A stretch of 64,000 nucleotides of DNA from Siderastrea siderea (GCA_964030785.1 OZ034968.1:63189399-63253398); one strand, 5' to 3'; numbered from the stretch's first letter, positions 24,852 to 33,600 are shown. The notes: generated from the letters alone by a model not told the origin. Made by a program: numbers and translations.

Positions 24852-26502
24852 TTCTTCATTTCTAATGCGCTTTGTAACACGAAATGATCAAAAGCACAGA
24901 ACAATTAAGATGATTTCAGCTCAATGTTCGAGCAGTAAGTGCAAAAATTAAGTTACCAAAAAAATACTTGCAGCACTGTCACATTTTGAGAACAGATAAG
25001 AACTTATCTTTACTTTTGCTCCCAAGCTGACCCCACAAGAGAAAATTGGATTTGAAGTTATCCATATTTCAATTAAATAGACGCTTCATGTCAGTTCAAA
25101 ACAAAATGGCGCCCGTTTTAGCATACTTTTATGAGATTTGAAATTAATTTTCTTGAGAATGCTTCAGAATTTAATCGCAGGGTCACTTGGGCAAGTGAAC
25201 TAGAGTGAGATGTTTCAAATAGCATTTAAAATGTTACCGTGCTATGAATAGTTTTTTAGTAAATATTTTTTGCAGTTATTGCTCGAACGTTGAGCGGAAT
25301 CCATCTTAATAGCTAAAATAATAGACATAAAGCAATTCTGATAATAACATCATACTCGGTGGTTCTAACTTTTGAGTCTGCAGATGAAATTTTACTGAGT
25401 TCAAACATGCAAATGAAAGTTATCGAGCCCTTCACTTCCCTGTGTTTGTTGTTGTTTACCCTGCAAGCAGAGGTTTCTTGGTCGCCCTAAGTTCTGGGGG
25501 ACGAATAAGTAACCTCTGCACAAAACCGTCTGGTTCTTTGATCTGCTGCCGTCCAGGAATTTGGACTGCGATGAGCTAGCAAATCTGTTTTACGTGACAG
25601 ATTCTTTTTTTTCTTTTCAACAAAACTTATGTCACTTTTCCCAGTTCAGAAAATCGACAGAAAGACAAGGCAGAAATTGTTAAAGGTTTACTTTACTGAG
25701 ATTTATCCGGAGTTTAAAGTAACACTCAAATAAACCTGGTGCAAGTAACGTTTTCATGGAGTTGACAAGCTTTGGTCAAAATGTGTGGTTCCAGAAAATA
25801 TCCAGACCCCTACCTCAGAAGGTCATTGGAAATGCTGAGAAGGAGGGGGTCTTAAAGGCCAAAGTTTTAAAAAGAAAGTATGAGCCTAAACTGGAATTTC
25901 CAGAGCGGCGGAAGGTTCAAAGCAAAAACCTTCCAAGGGGGAGGATGGATATTTTCTGGAACAACACAATGACGTACAAGCATGCGCACAAAATATGAAA
26001 GACAGGAAGTGACGATGAGTGTGACGAATGTCGCGCATTCACCGCAGGAAATCAGAGGGTCACTTATTCGCCCGCCGGAACATAGGGCGACCAAGAAACC
26101 TCTGCTTGCAGGCCAGCTAGGGCATTTGTTGTTTTAAACATACACAAATTTTTGAGCATTTTTCCCTTTTAGAGACTGAGAGTTCTATTTGATTCCAACG
26201 TGATACTACGTAACACTACAATATCTCACTGTTTATAAATTGAGTCACAGAATAAAAAAAGAAACAGCATGCATGGTGAGTTTCATTGCTGCGTAAGTTT
26301 TTTCTTCTACAAAGAAAGGTAAGCTTAAATTGAACTTAAAATTCCCCTCATTATTGCCACTGACACGTAAGCTGACGTTTATACCTACGATGAAACCTTA
26401 ACTCAACTGTATTAATCTATCAGGCTTCCAACTTAACAAATGCACAGGAAACGACAGTAAACCAAAATAAATAAAGAACATTACCTTGCGAAACGCAGTC
26501 AT
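5732..26502 (-). CDS. ACADSB: Short/branched-chain specific acyl-CoA dehydrogenase, mitochondrial (12 exons)
   Basis: Twelve exons on the minus strand join in phase into 437 residues plus stop: 26485-26502, 23527-23722, 22625-22725, 20459-20665, 14741-14911, 14107-14181, 12186-12236, 9960-10052, 8327-8416, 7741-7878, 7231-7330, 5732-5805. All introns are GT-AG. The product is a flavoprotein of the mitochondrial matrix that dehydrogenates 2-methylbutyryl-CoA and related short branched acyl-CoAs (isoleucine catabolism). Residues 1 to about 45 are basic and serine-rich, as expected of a targeting presequence. Family signature 1, [10 protein letters not shown], is at about 179-188. Signature 2, EMMGGVGF, is at about 391-398. 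The catalytic-base glutamate lies in AIYEGTSN near residue 418. Length is close to the human enzyme (about 432). Closest relatives by motif wording ([27 protein letters not shown]) are ACADSB rather than ACADS or ACADM. About 94% of the span is intron, packed with repeats. Confidence 0.93.
6527..6724. mobile_element. MITE, 'taacccttaaagcccc' family, copy A
   Basis: Ends taaccctttaattccc and ggggcttaaaggatta are inverted repeats. The interior (aatagtgac..agcat, gatcatgagaa, gatgatcaaag) matches the copies at 8775-8982, 10743-11598 and 63901-64000. Confidence 0.75.
6964..7099. repeat. 136-bp foldback element
   Basis: Inverted arms of about 45 bp: GTCTCGTACCCAGTCGCTATG and onward against CATATATAGCGACTGGGTAAG. 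It lies about 130 bp from ACADSB-like exon 11, inside the last intron. Confidence 0.8.
7231..7330 (-). CDS. ACADSB: ACADSB-like exon 11 (signature 2)
   Basis: 100 nt: [20 protein letters not shown], then [13 protein letters not shown] plus one base. The signature-2 position that is usually Asp/Glu/Asn (Asp in the human protein, TKDYPVEK) is Gln here. Confidence 0.95.
7741..7878 (-). CDS. ACADSB: ACADSB-like exon 10
   Basis: 138 nt, 46 codons from AVNHQLAHV to AKYYASE, including [12 protein letters not shown]; acceptor gtttttcag, donor gtacag. Confidence 0.95.
8327..8416 (-). CDS. ACADSB: ACADSB-like exon 9
   Basis: 90 nt: [20 protein letters not shown], then [10 protein letters not shown]; donor gtaaga. 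Confidence 0.95.
8565..8660 (-). repeat. Possible degraded tRNA-like SINE
   Basis: On the minus strand a B-box-like phrase CCGGGTTTAAATCCC occurs, followed by a second GAGTTCAAGTCCTC. No clear A box remains. Weak call. Confidence 0.3.
8775..8982. mobile_element. MITE, 'taacccttaaagcccc' family, copy B (most complete)
   Basis: 208 bp with inverted ends taacccttaaagcccc and gggcttaaagagttaa. It is the uninterrupted reference for the nested copy at 10743-11598. Intronic to the ACADSB-like gene. Confidence 0.85.
9790..9868 (-). repeat. tRNA-derived SINE head
   Basis: On the minus strand: AGTAGCTCAGTGGTTAGAG (A box), then GGGTTCAATTGCC (B box) about 30 nt later, which is the internal RNA polymerase III promoter layout of a tRNA. 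Pairing is too weak for a functional tRNA and it lies in an intron, so SINE is preferred. Confidence 0.6.
9960..10052 (-). CDS. ACADSB: ACADSB-like exon 8
   Basis: 93 nt: [20 protein letters not shown] onward to RIGIGAQ; acceptor ctgtag, donor gtgagt. Confidence 0.95.
10743..11598. mobile_element. MITE, 'taacccttaaagcccc' family, copy C, split by an insertion
   Basis: The left part (taatcctttaagcctcaatag..) and right part (atggagaccagtaaggag..ggggcttaaagggttaa) match copy B. They are separated by the TTAA-flanked element at 10873-11518. Confidence 0.85.
10873..11518. mobile_element. piggyBac-type MITE inserted in another MITE
   Basis: 646 bp with inverted ends GGTGATTCCAT / ATGGAATCACC and TTAA at 10869-10872 and 11519-11522. 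The surrounding MITE reads continuously if the insert and one TTAA are removed. TTAA-specific insertion is the hallmark of piggyBac-type elements (established knowledge). No transposase seen. Confidence 0.8.
12186..12236 (-). CDS. ACADSB: ACADSB-like exon 7 (51 nt)
   Basis: Encodes [17 protein letters not shown]. Found by looking for the segment missing between exons 6 and 8. Acceptor gtag, donor gtgag, phase 0 at both ends. Confidence 0.93.
12866..13905. repeat. 106-bp tandem repeat (minisatellite), about 9 units
   Basis: The phrase gaaagct(a)(c/t)tgagc(a/c)gt recurs at 12866, 12972, 13078, 13184, 13290, 13396, 13502, 13608 and 13714, exactly 106 bp apart each time. A degenerate, shortened unit follows to about 13905. 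Units also share cctgtggtgctgtttatta and ggttctaacttttgagtctg. It lies in the ACADSB-like intron between exons 7 and 6. A lone related unit is at 25358-25457. Confidence 0.95.
13951..14030 (-). repeat. tRNA-derived SINE head
   Basis: Minus strand: GTGGTGTAGTGGATAACGC (A-box like) and GGTTTGAAGCCC (B-box like). It ends about 75 bp from ACADSB-like exon 6. Confidence 0.55.
14107..14181 (-). CDS. ACADSB: ACADSB-like exon 6
   Basis: 75 nt, 25 codons: [18 protein letters not shown] onward to KKEDK; donor gtttgt. Confidence 0.93.
14285..14575. mobile_element. Foldback MITE, copy 1 ('ggtttatgactat' family)
   Basis: Left part ggtttatgactattcagtaa..agatcttagcaagg and right part tctctgaaaaatgcatgg..ctacgatctatttttcccac are inverted relative to each other. 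The whole matches 23895-24190. Confidence 0.7.
14741..14911 (-). CDS. ACADSB: ACADSB-like exon 5 (signature 1)
   Basis: 171 nt, 57 codons. Carries [10 protein letters not shown], the FAD/substrate-contacting family signature, and [15 protein letters not shown]. It lies about 5.5 kb from exon 4 because the intron contains the Ty3/Gypsy element. Confidence 0.96.
15070..15173 (+). repeat. 5' LTR (104 bp)
   Basis: Starts TGTTATGGTCTCCCTGTGCG and ends GTCAATACATGACA. Relative to the 3' LTR it lacks about 30 bp near its 3' end (between tgtttgc and catgttg, and around tccgggtgcgttcc). Confidence 0.9.
15263..16378 (+). CDS. Gag with two zinc knuckles, fused to a protease remnant
   Basis: A 371-codon frame. 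Residues to about 200 are an alpha-helical capsid-like region. Two zinc knuckles follow a basic Lys/Pro/Ser stretch: [13 protein letters not shown] (C-x2-C-x3-H-x4-C) and [14 protein letters not shown] (canonical C-x2-C-x4-H-x4-C). After an acidic linker the frame jumps to [13 protein letters not shown], the sequence normally found after the aspartic protease. No D-(S/T)-G active-site motif is present, so the protease core has been deleted. The frame ends at TGA 16376-16378, before the reverse transcriptase. Confidence 0.85.
   Translation: MPTETDAAQNPVRNIGKVQKFAVGTNFEAYAEQLQFFFVANGVTDSKQKKAVLLTNLPTETYQLAKDLVAPILLREDSLMYDTIVERLQKQLKPQKSALVARYEFDNRARNAGETVSQYVAVLKHLATDCKFNDAMQLERLRDRLVSGIQDKRMMSELLKLKLEELTFDIAVAKCIAIEQSYEDVEALQGGKESNPVDLLSKSRPNKKPKPKKEARPSEKKSSPSPKEPGDQSCYRCLGNHDHKSCPYKREKCHHCNKTGHIARACKSKKRETQTARPPVNYVDSDDGDSDDYLGSLEVNNVSDKDHVIMCQEKELTLQVAETPGPALFGRDWLSKIQLDWGEIKALKPSQMPEGIMQHKVDQLLQKYCIF
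16502..17635 (+). pseudogene. Reverse transcriptase-RNase H, interrupted
   Basis: In a different frame from gag. RT motifs include [30 protein letters not shown] and [11 protein letters not shown] (the usual YLDD is ILDD here). The frame stops at TGA 17399-17401 inside RNase H, which continues in frame as [20 protein letters not shown] and [11 protein letters not shown] before another frame disruption near 17590-17635. The open part between stops is 16502-17401. Confidence 0.9.
17703..18746 (+). pseudogene. Integrase
   Basis: A 347-codon frame with an HHCC zinc domain ([10 protein letters not shown].., CSECQ) and the catalytic [19 protein letters not shown] and GLAERAVQ. A frame break near 18745 separates it from its C-terminal module. 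Inferred to be part of one original pol polyprotein. Confidence 0.92.
18788..19108 (+). pseudogene. Integrase C-terminal module and tail
   Basis: Continues the integrase after a frameshift: [20 protein letters not shown] is the GPY/F-type module, followed by a Pro/Val-rich tail and the stop at 19106-19108. Confidence 0.75.
19258..19391 (+). repeat. 3' LTR (134 bp)
   Basis: Starts TGTTATGGTCTCCCTGTGCA and ends AATACATGACA. Contains AATAAAA as a likely polyadenylation signal. Very short for an LTR. Confidence 0.9.
20459..20665 (-). CDS. ACADSB: ACADSB-like exon 4
   Basis: 207 nt, 69 codons from [14 protein letters not shown] to PLLAQNM; acceptor ttttctag, donor gtgagt. Contains the [12 protein letters not shown] helix typical of the family. 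Confidence 0.95.
20743..21110. repeat. (GAT)n-rich microsatellite cluster
   Basis: GAT tracts at about 20743-20770, 20934-20960 and 21013-21108, with an intervening (ATAAC)n stretch near 20957-20985. Confidence 0.85.
22625..22725 (-). CDS. ACADSB: ACADSB-like exon 3
   Basis: 101 nt. Encodes [18 protein letters not shown] through SGMFEQG; acceptor cattttcag, donor gtaagt. Confidence 0.93.
22914..22983. repeat. (AAT)n(GAT)n(AAT)n microsatellite
   Basis: Compound triplet repeat. Any reading as Asn/Asp-rich protein is an artefact of the repeat. Confidence 0.9.
23058..23238. mobile_element. 181-bp foldback MITE
   Basis: Inverted arms GACCTTCACAGTTAAAGACA onward (with GGGACAACCTGAAAAAAATTC) and their complement ending TTTAACTGTGAAGGTCATCA. 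Lies between ACADSB-like exons 3 and 2. Confidence 0.8.
23527..23722 (-). CDS. ACADSB: ACADSB-like exon 2
   Basis: 196 nt. Encodes the rest of the presequence and the mature N terminus ending [15 protein letters not shown]; acceptor cttgtgacag, donor gtagaa. Confidence 0.9.
23895..24190. mobile_element. Foldback MITE, copy 2 ('ggtttatgactat' family)
   Basis: ggtttatgactatgtgcaaa..gtagatcttagcaagg against ccttgctaaggtctac..tatagtcataacc. Matches 14285-14575. Confidence 0.75.
24810..24900. repeat. LINE 3' tail with (AAT)n
   Basis: (AAT)n followed by aatttcttcatttctaatgc and gctttgtaacacgaaatgat. The 'gcgcttt..gatcaaaagc' block also follows (AAT)n at 41302-41436, where it belongs to the LINE fragment, so this is a second truncated tail. 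Confidence 0.55.
24910..25305. mobile_element. TTAA-flanked MITE (piggyBac type)
   Basis: 396 bp with ends GATGATTTCAGCTCAATGTT and (reverse complement) GATGGATTCCGCTCAACGTT. TTAA lies at 24906-24909 and 25306-25309. Confidence 0.75.
25358..25457. repeat. Solitary unit of the 106-bp repeat
   Basis: ggtggttctaacttttgagt, then ctgcagatgaaat, and later aaatgaaagttatcgagc and cttccctgtg follow the order of the 12866-13905 units about 12 kb away. Confidence 0.7.
25461..26111. mobile_element. Element with 27-bp terminal inverted repeats
   Basis: CTGCAAGCAGAGGTTTCTTG (GTCGCCCT) at the left is exactly complemented by AGGGCGACCAAGAAACCTCT (GCTTGCAG) at the right. The interior has no recognisable transposase. 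Lies between ACADSB-like exons 2 and 1. Confidence 0.75.
26485..26502 (-). CDS. ACADSB: ACADSB-like exon 1 (coding part)
   Basis: Encodes MTAFRK and joins in frame to MLSLVARP of exon 2 through donor gtaatg. I chose this ATG because it is in frame across the splice. An upstream ATG in another frame (minus strand, within 26560-26608) does not read into the enzyme. Translation could also begin at the first Met of exon 2. Confidence 0.7.
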
Positions 26503-26574
26503 TTTTGTCGCTAGATGATAATGAAATCACTATGTCATTTACGGCAACCTGAATTGTCCTGTTACAGCACTGTA

Positions 26575-27164
26575 GTGCCATTGTCTGAGAAAACCGGGCA
26601 GAGGCCACGGATCGGGGTCAACCGATTTCTTTCATCCTTCGCCTGGTTTTTACTTTCATTCAGATAGGATGAAAGGCAATGTTCTTATTTACCATCAGCG
26701 TTTAGTTTCCAAGATTAGACCACCCCCCCTAAAAACCGGCCGTCAGGGACCAGAAATCCTTGCAATTCAGACGCGTAACATCGGCGACGCGTAGAAAATG
26801 TTCTTGCATTGCAAATGACACCAACCTCAGGATTTTATTATTTAGGTAGATTTGCTGTCATTCTAGGCCATCAGCGACCATCTACAACCATTTGTTGATT
26901 TCTCACAGGAAAAATTATTTGCGCGTAAGAAAATTGGAAATATTACCATGCTTGCTAACCCACTTTTTGTGAAATCGTTTTCTCAAAAAGGCGGCAGTTT
27001 ATGAGAAAAGAAAATAGTTCTAGGAGCTCATTATTACCCTTACTATACATATAAAAAAACTGAAGTTTGGGACCTGGAAAATCCGAAGCGCTATCAGGGA
27101 GAGTTTTAGGTGTATTTTACCGCCAATAACAAAGAAAATGTCACGTCACGAGCTTAGTCACGCA
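26575..27164. repeat. Left terminal inverted repeat
   Basis: About 590 bp, including ggcagaggccacggatcggg, gaccaccccccctaaa, cttgcaattcagacgcgtaa and ggtgtattttaccgcc. Its outer end is 72 bp from the ACADSB-like start codon. Confidence 0.85.
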
Positions 27165-27199
27165 CTGTTTGATCGAACATTACTCGGGTAATGTTAACT

Positions 27200-28181
27200 T
27201 CTCGGTCGTTTACAGGCCAGAAAAGTAAAAACACCGAATACAAATCTGTATTTATAAATAACTAATAATAAAAACCTACGAACGCTTAACAAAAACGAAT
27301 AAATGCACTCGCTTCTGCTTGTGATAAATTTGCATAAGTGTGTGAAATCAGCATAAAAATGCATAATGTTGATTGTTTACATTTCAAAATTTGGGGCAAG
27401 TGCTTGTCTTTCTTTTATATGGTACTTGTTTATTAGCTTTTTTTTAAAAAAAAATCCATCACTAGAGAACTTAGTCCGTCCGGTTTTTTGTTTGTTTGTT
27501 GTAATCAAAGTGAGAGATACTAGGTGATAAGTGTTGAGACGGATCCTTTGTATAAAAGCATTGCCAAGATTTCGACACAGTAATTACGAGTGTGGAAGAT
27601 CTGAATTTATTTATATCTACTTCAGTGATTAAAGAACTACCACAATTAAATAAACAAACCTCTTCGCTGACACATAACCTCCGAAAAAAGGTCAGAATAT
27701 TTTGAGTGGCCGGTCGGCACAAACCTAATTTAGCGACCGACCATTTCACATTTGAGGGGGGGGGGGGGGGGGCTGGGTGATTTTAGAACAAAAATATCCA
27801 GCAAAGAGACCTGGAACGAAAACATCTTGCATGGATTTAATAGTCTCATATTTACACCACAGTTTTAGGCTTCGAAAGAAAATTCTTGCCCAAACTAAAT
27901 CACCCAACCCACCCCCCTCCCCCCCCGCCCCCGCTCCAAAAGTTAGATGACCCATGATTCCGTCCATCTGCGGGGAAATATGGGCCCTCCAGCACAAAAA
28001 GGAAAAAAATTGTTTGTCTTTACTGAAAATAAGGAATAATAATTGTAATAATTAAAAAGCAGTTTTGAACCAAAAAAATGAAGGCCCTATCTATATAGAC
28101 TGGTTATCAGCCTTGAAATATTTTGAGCCCAGTAGGTCAACAGAGCTAGCCTGGTTACCCTAGTTACTTCTTTAAAAAAAC

Positions 28182-28213
<32 letters not shown>

Positions 28214-28930
28214 TATAATAATAAATCGATAGGCGGGCTGAGCTTGTTAGGGTATCCTCTATTTTCCCACTAAAACCCCGGAAATCGGGATGGAATGAAA
28301 TCCTCTACGGCTGGTTTTAATAAAATCAATTATCGGAGTAGCAAGAACCAAAACGGTTCCATTTTCTTCCGACTCCGCTTTTGACTCTGTCGCTTACACT
28401 CTAGTAAAAAAAAACGATTGTCGGAGTTGCAAGCAGAAGCGGAAGAATAAACAAATCACAATGCTCGTTTCCAGGCATTGTGATTATTCGCTAGCGATAA
28501 CCAGTCCTAAATAAGCCCTCAAAGTCAAAATATTTTCCATCTTTCATGTGAGTTGGACTAACCTAGCCACTGAACGTAGGAATCTAGAGGGCGCACATAC
28601 ACGTTTTCGCCGCTTTGTGTTTTGTGCCGTATCCGCAGTTTTGCCTCCCGTCACCCTCCATTAAAAAAAAAAAATTAAAACTAAAAACAGTCCACGGCGG
28701 TTCCGAAAACAAGCCATCCCGTGCCATCTTTAGGTTATAACAAACAAGCGAAAAGCATGTTTTATACAAAAAAGCCCACGCATTATAAAGGTTGACGATT
28801 TCAGACAGGCTTCACCACTATACTCAGTAAGAACACTGCCAACATCTTAGTAAAACATGATTACATGACCAAAATGGTCTCAAAAGTCATCTAGGCTTTC
28901 CTACGTTTCATATCAAACGATGCAACATAA
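27200..28930. other. Non-coding interior of the TIR element
   Basis: Contains a run of 17 G at 27756-27772 with C-rich complement-like tracts near 27900-27935, an (ATA)n tract at 28183-28225, and a possible nested MITE at 28099-28505 with 11-bp ends gactggttatc/gataaccagtc. No gene supported. Confidence 0.5.
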
Positions 28931-28938
28931 TCGATATC

Positions 28939-31900
28939 TTACAAACTGCTGCATGAACAGGAGTTAACTAATTCTTCTATGGCGTTTATGAAAGTCACTT
29001 TTCTTTGCTGATTTCCAGTCGTCGCCAATGAAAGATTTACACAGATGTTCTTCAGTTCTAAAACTTTAAGGTTTTTAAGCTTTCTCTCCTTTGCCATCAA
29101 GCAAATATTGCGGCCTTCAAAACACAGTGGGTGTTGAAGATCCACTGCACCGTACACTTCCCTCTTAAGACTCTCTGATGCCGAGTGACCTTCCCAGCTC
29201 CTGAAATCATCATCATCGAGATTTTATTCATCACCTAATGTCACTGTAACTGCCAGACCCTGACTGCTTTACTTTAATGCAGACAATCGAGAAAAAAAGC
29301 TGCTTATTTGCCGTGCAGTTTTCCAGTCCTCTGGTAAAAATACTGGGGAACCTTTCGAGTCCTTGGCTTCCTGCATCTCCTTTGCAACTTCTGTCGGATT
29401 TGCCTTTTGACCACTGACCAGGCCCTCACTGAATTTGGCTATCAAAAAACTTTTAACGTTTTGGGAGGTTTCGGTAGCCGTTTTCTGACCGGCAGCGCCC
29501 ATCCTTGCAAAGCCGGAGCTTCATCGTCATTGCGTGAAGTAGAATGAGTGCCAAGCGTTTGGGTTGATGTAGTTGGCTCACCAGTCCTGGAAGCTACTTC
29601 GGTGACACGCTGGGCCCATTTTCTTCGTACACTGTCATAAACTGTTTCACGTTCCAAAACAAGCTTATGTTCTCCAGTATCCATATGAGTTTGAGCATCG
29701 TTCTCGTTTTCAAACGTTAGCACACAGCCTGGTGTATCACAGACAAACACTTGATTTTTGGCGGCTCGTTCTCCGCAAAGGGGCCTCGTGAAAACACCTC
29801 TGGTCTGCGGAATTGCATCAAAAGGCTGCAACAACTTCATACCAGTTTTTCCCTGTGGTTTCATTCCTTCATACGGCACCAAATTTCCAGGACCAATTTG
29901 GTAAGCACACCAAACACGAATTCCATCTTCCGTAAATTCAAAATTGTTGAATTTGCTAATTCCTTTGATTTTGTTTGTCCCACCAGTTTGATTTGCCAAG
30001 TTTATGGCTGCGACAGCTGCTCTGCACCCTCTGATACCTCCATGGGACTCAAGTGCTTCTTTCATATCCACAGCAGTTGCCACATCGTGCTTCTCGTTGA
30101 CATATCGTCTAATGTGCGCCTTCATCGGTGCTATCTTTCTGTCGCATATGTCTTTCCCTGCCTGTGGTTCAGAAAAATCGTATCTTCGGATACGTATCCC
30201 AGTTCTTGCACCAACAGCTGGAGGAGCAAGCAGCAAGGGCGCGTTGTGATAGCAGGCACCGTTGTCTGAGCGAAGAAACACTTCTGAAATGAATGGTTGT
30301 TCCCCCTTAAGAGTCTCTAGAAGATTTTCGATGAGTGATGCAACAGTGGACCAATCTTGCTTGCACTCTTCAAATAAATGAACAAAACACTGCACCGAAT
30401 AGCTCTCTTCCTCTTTCTCAATTACACAACTTACGTGCCAGCTCTTACCTCTCTTCCCAAAAAAACCCCTCATTTGCTCTCTGTAGTGAAGAGGTAAGAA
30501 TTTCATCGCCCAGTCCATTACAATTAGGCAGTTACTATCGTCAAGCGTACTTAGCACATCTTGTTTGGCCAAGTCTTGGTTAACAGCGCGTAAACTATGT
30601 GCTTTCCACATGTATATGGCCTCTTGTGCTGTACGATGCTCAAACTGAAGCTTTCGGCTGGTTATAACATCGCCATCTGGACTGGACGCACCCTCTATTT
30701 TGGCGCCAATTTGTTTAATGACCGTTTCAATACCACAACAGGCGTCACAACGAATGTCATGAGCATGACTACACGTGTTCTTAAATGAAGGATCATTGGG
30801 TGAACTAAGTGCATATACAGTACAGTGGTCTGCGCACCTCTCATCCCTACTCACATGCAATCTGAAGTCGGCTTTAAGGTATCACTTTGCATCTAACAGT
30901 TGCTGCTTGGTTTCTTTTTCCCAATTTGAAGTTACGGCGTTTGCAGCTTTAAGAGTACTGACAATGTCCTCAAGTGCCTCAAATGCTTGCACACCGTCCG
31001 TAGTAATATAGTCCAGGCCTTGTAAGGACTTCTGCATGGTAGCGGAGCAGACCTCTAGAATCCTGAAAAGAGTGCGCTCGCTTGCCGGGTCAAATCCGAT
31101 TTCTCTACAGTAAGCTTGGTACTGCGCAATAATCCTTGACGGTATTAGAGTTCTTATTACTGCAGGTATTACAGCATGCCCACCACTATCTACTTTCAGT
31201 TTTCAGGTGCCGTACGCAACATCTTGTAAGAAACAAGGTCTTGATATGCAGTCGATGAAATGATCCGTCTTTACCGGATCGAGGCGAGGCGAAAGATGGA
31301 CTTATCAAGTAGGGGCTGGCCTTCTCCTACATCAGTGGCATGGCAACGGGCTTGGTCAACCCGCCATTTCGTTAGACCTGGGACCGTTTGTTGAAGCTCG
31401 GTTTTGCTAAAGTCATTCACAAAAAGGGAAAGAATCTGGCGCTTAGTTTGCCAGTTTTCGGCGTCGTTATGGTCAGATTTAAGCGTTTGTACAAGGCCAG
31501 TGTCTTGTTTGGCAGGTGGTTCCTCATCCATATCTGCAAGCTCCCTTTCTTCCCGCAAACAACTCCACATTTGGTCTTCTTTCCCAGGAACGACAACAGA
31601 TAACGCTGTTTGAATAACCTCCTTCATTTTGCGCTGATAATATTTCTGTTGTGTCATCGACACGTCATCCCATGACGTGTTTAGTGTCGATGTAATAGGG
31701 CTGTAACGACCTTCAGTGAGCTTCGCAACGGCATTGTTTAGCGTTTCTCTCTTCTCGTGCTGGAGTTCTTTTTCGTCAATCCACAAGCTTACTTCTGCGT
31801 CATCTTCTTCATTCATCGAAATCATGGAAATCTCAACCTCGGTTTCATATGCTGAAACACAGCTGATATTTGGTCGTTCGGGGGACTCATCAGTTGAAGT

Positions 31901-31955
31901 GCTGAATACCGACGGGTCTTCCTGAATGACTAAAGTGCTTATTTCAGGGCTCTCC
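28939..31955 (-). pseudogene. Transposase-like protein of the TIR element, core and C terminus
   Basis: Reads 31955 down to 28939. An N-terminal acidic region (ESPEISTLVIQEDP..) is followed by KRQILSLFVNDFSKTELQQT, which looks like a helix-turn-helix, at about 31400. A DDE-like core follows: LIVMDWAMKFLPLHYREQ near 30530, FLRSDNGACYH near 30260 and RYDFSEPQAGKDICDRKIA near 30170. Then a C2H2-like finger (CDTPGCVLTFENENDAQTHM..H, near 29730), a conserved-looking WKTARQISSFFSRLSA tail near 29300 and a helical segment at 28939-29157. Breaks: a 5-nt duplication (gcctc) near 31280 shifts the frame, in-frame TGAs occur near 31205 and 30885, and a frameshift lies near 29470-29500. The best open stretches are 29442-30860 and 31271-31825. 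Family assignment unknown to me. Confidence 0.7.
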
Positions 31956-33123
31956 TAAATATTAAGGATAAATTATACAATTGTAATGTACCGTGTGGCA
32001 CTAACTTTTTTACCAGCTGTAATTTTGGAGATTATAGTAGATTTTTTCCCTATCCGCAAAAAATCATATCGGTGGAAATACGAACAATCTACAATACAAG
32101 TGCAAGATGTAAATGCGATACAATGACACTACCATTATAACAAGTACATTTTCATTTGGATGCTGTTTCACGTGCATGTAGTTTGATTGCAATTTTATTC
32201 AAATAAACACACAAATGTTGTATGCCTACTTGCTCAGTAGAAATCGCAAAAATTTACATTATTGCCATTAAGGAAAACCAGTCTGCTTTTCACCAATCCA
32301 AAACGTAGTTCCCTCAAAAAATGCCCTTCTGTGGTATTTGATTGAGATACATATATGTTCCACTTTTTAACAGATATGGTGGTTTTTTTCTTTTTTTGTA
32401 GTAATGTGAAATTGCTTATCCAGATAGTAAGAAAATTTACTATTACAGCTGCCTCAAGTTGCTTTTCTCGTCTTATCTCTGGTAGTGTTTTTTCCTGCGC
32501 CTTGTGCATATGACTAATGTGGCCAAGAGAAAATAAATATATAAATAAATAAATGTTCGGTATCTTCGTACATACAACACAGTGGTTGGATAGGAGAGGC
32601 AGATACCCAAACTGTCTTTCTGGTTTTTAATAAAGCACTCTATTAATCCTTAAAGTGATACCGAAAATGATTACAGGAGCATTCGCTCCTTTTTCACCCT
32701 TTCTAAAGTGGCAAAAATAAACTGGCGTTTCTACTGGAAAAAAAAAATAGACCTAAACTTTTCTGCAGTGGCACAGGATTGTGCTACATGGCAACTTGCC
32801 GTGCGTGTGTTTGATCTCATTAACAATGTTTAAGGTTGTTTTATTTCTGTGTAAAAACAAAAAAAAAAAAAGAAAACAAACAAACAACAACAACAACAAC
32901 AACAACAAACAGGAATCTGTTCCATTCGGTGCTGCTAGCTAAATATTCTGAAATTATACCTTAAGATTGTTCAGGTTGCTCATTTCATTTGCTAGCGGGC
33001 AATGGCTTGCGAACCTATTAACGTGTGCCTGTTGTTTGTTGTTTGTTGTTTAGGTGGAACATATATACAGTTTTATTAAAAAGAAGCTACTTGAAACTAT
33101 CCTTAGACCAGGAAATTTTCTCA
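31956..33123. other. Intron-like interval in the TIR element
   Basis: AT-rich, with (AAAT)n near 32530 and (AAC)n at 32880-32910. No gene supported. Confidence 0.5.
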
Positions 33124-33600
33124 TTAATGTAAGAAAGAAGTCATACCTGCTCCTATTGGAACTGAATGGTTTTCTAAGAAATAAATGCTTCGCGACATTT
33201 CCAAATTGACGCGTCGGGCATTCTTCTGCGTGCTTCGCTTTCCCACATGATCAGGATGAACACATGTCAATCGCTTTCTTCCTGGCCATCTATAGGTCAA
33301 GAGATATCTATGTCCAGGGCACACAGTAAATTCATCTACCTGTTTTTGGCTGGGCACGATAAAACCGCCACGGTTAAAAAGAACTTCAGTTTAGCCAATT
33401 TGCATATGTCCACTTTGCGTTTTTCCACTTACGCCAAATGCGGCCAGATGGTCAGATAAATTATTGGCACAAGACTTTACTGGAATGGTGGTAATATCAT
33501 CTTTTCTCGGAGCGGGTCCACAAATTGAATCTTCGGAAAAAAAGGAGCAGCTCATTTCGGAGATCCTCTGCTTTAATAACTGTTGGTATATCTGCAGCAC
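33124..33600 (-). pseudogene. Likely upstream exons of the TIR-element gene
   Basis: Two coding-like stretches on the minus strand: 33430-33600 (QRISEMSCSFFSEDSICGPA onward, ending SDHLAAFG, then donor GTAAGT) and about 33140-33370 (VPSQKQVDEFTVCPGHRYLL, then TYRWPGRKRLTCVHPDH, then a donor-like gtatga). Joining to the 31955 exon is not clean in phase, so the model is tentative. The Cys/His content suggests a zinc-binding N-terminal domain. Confidence 0.4.
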
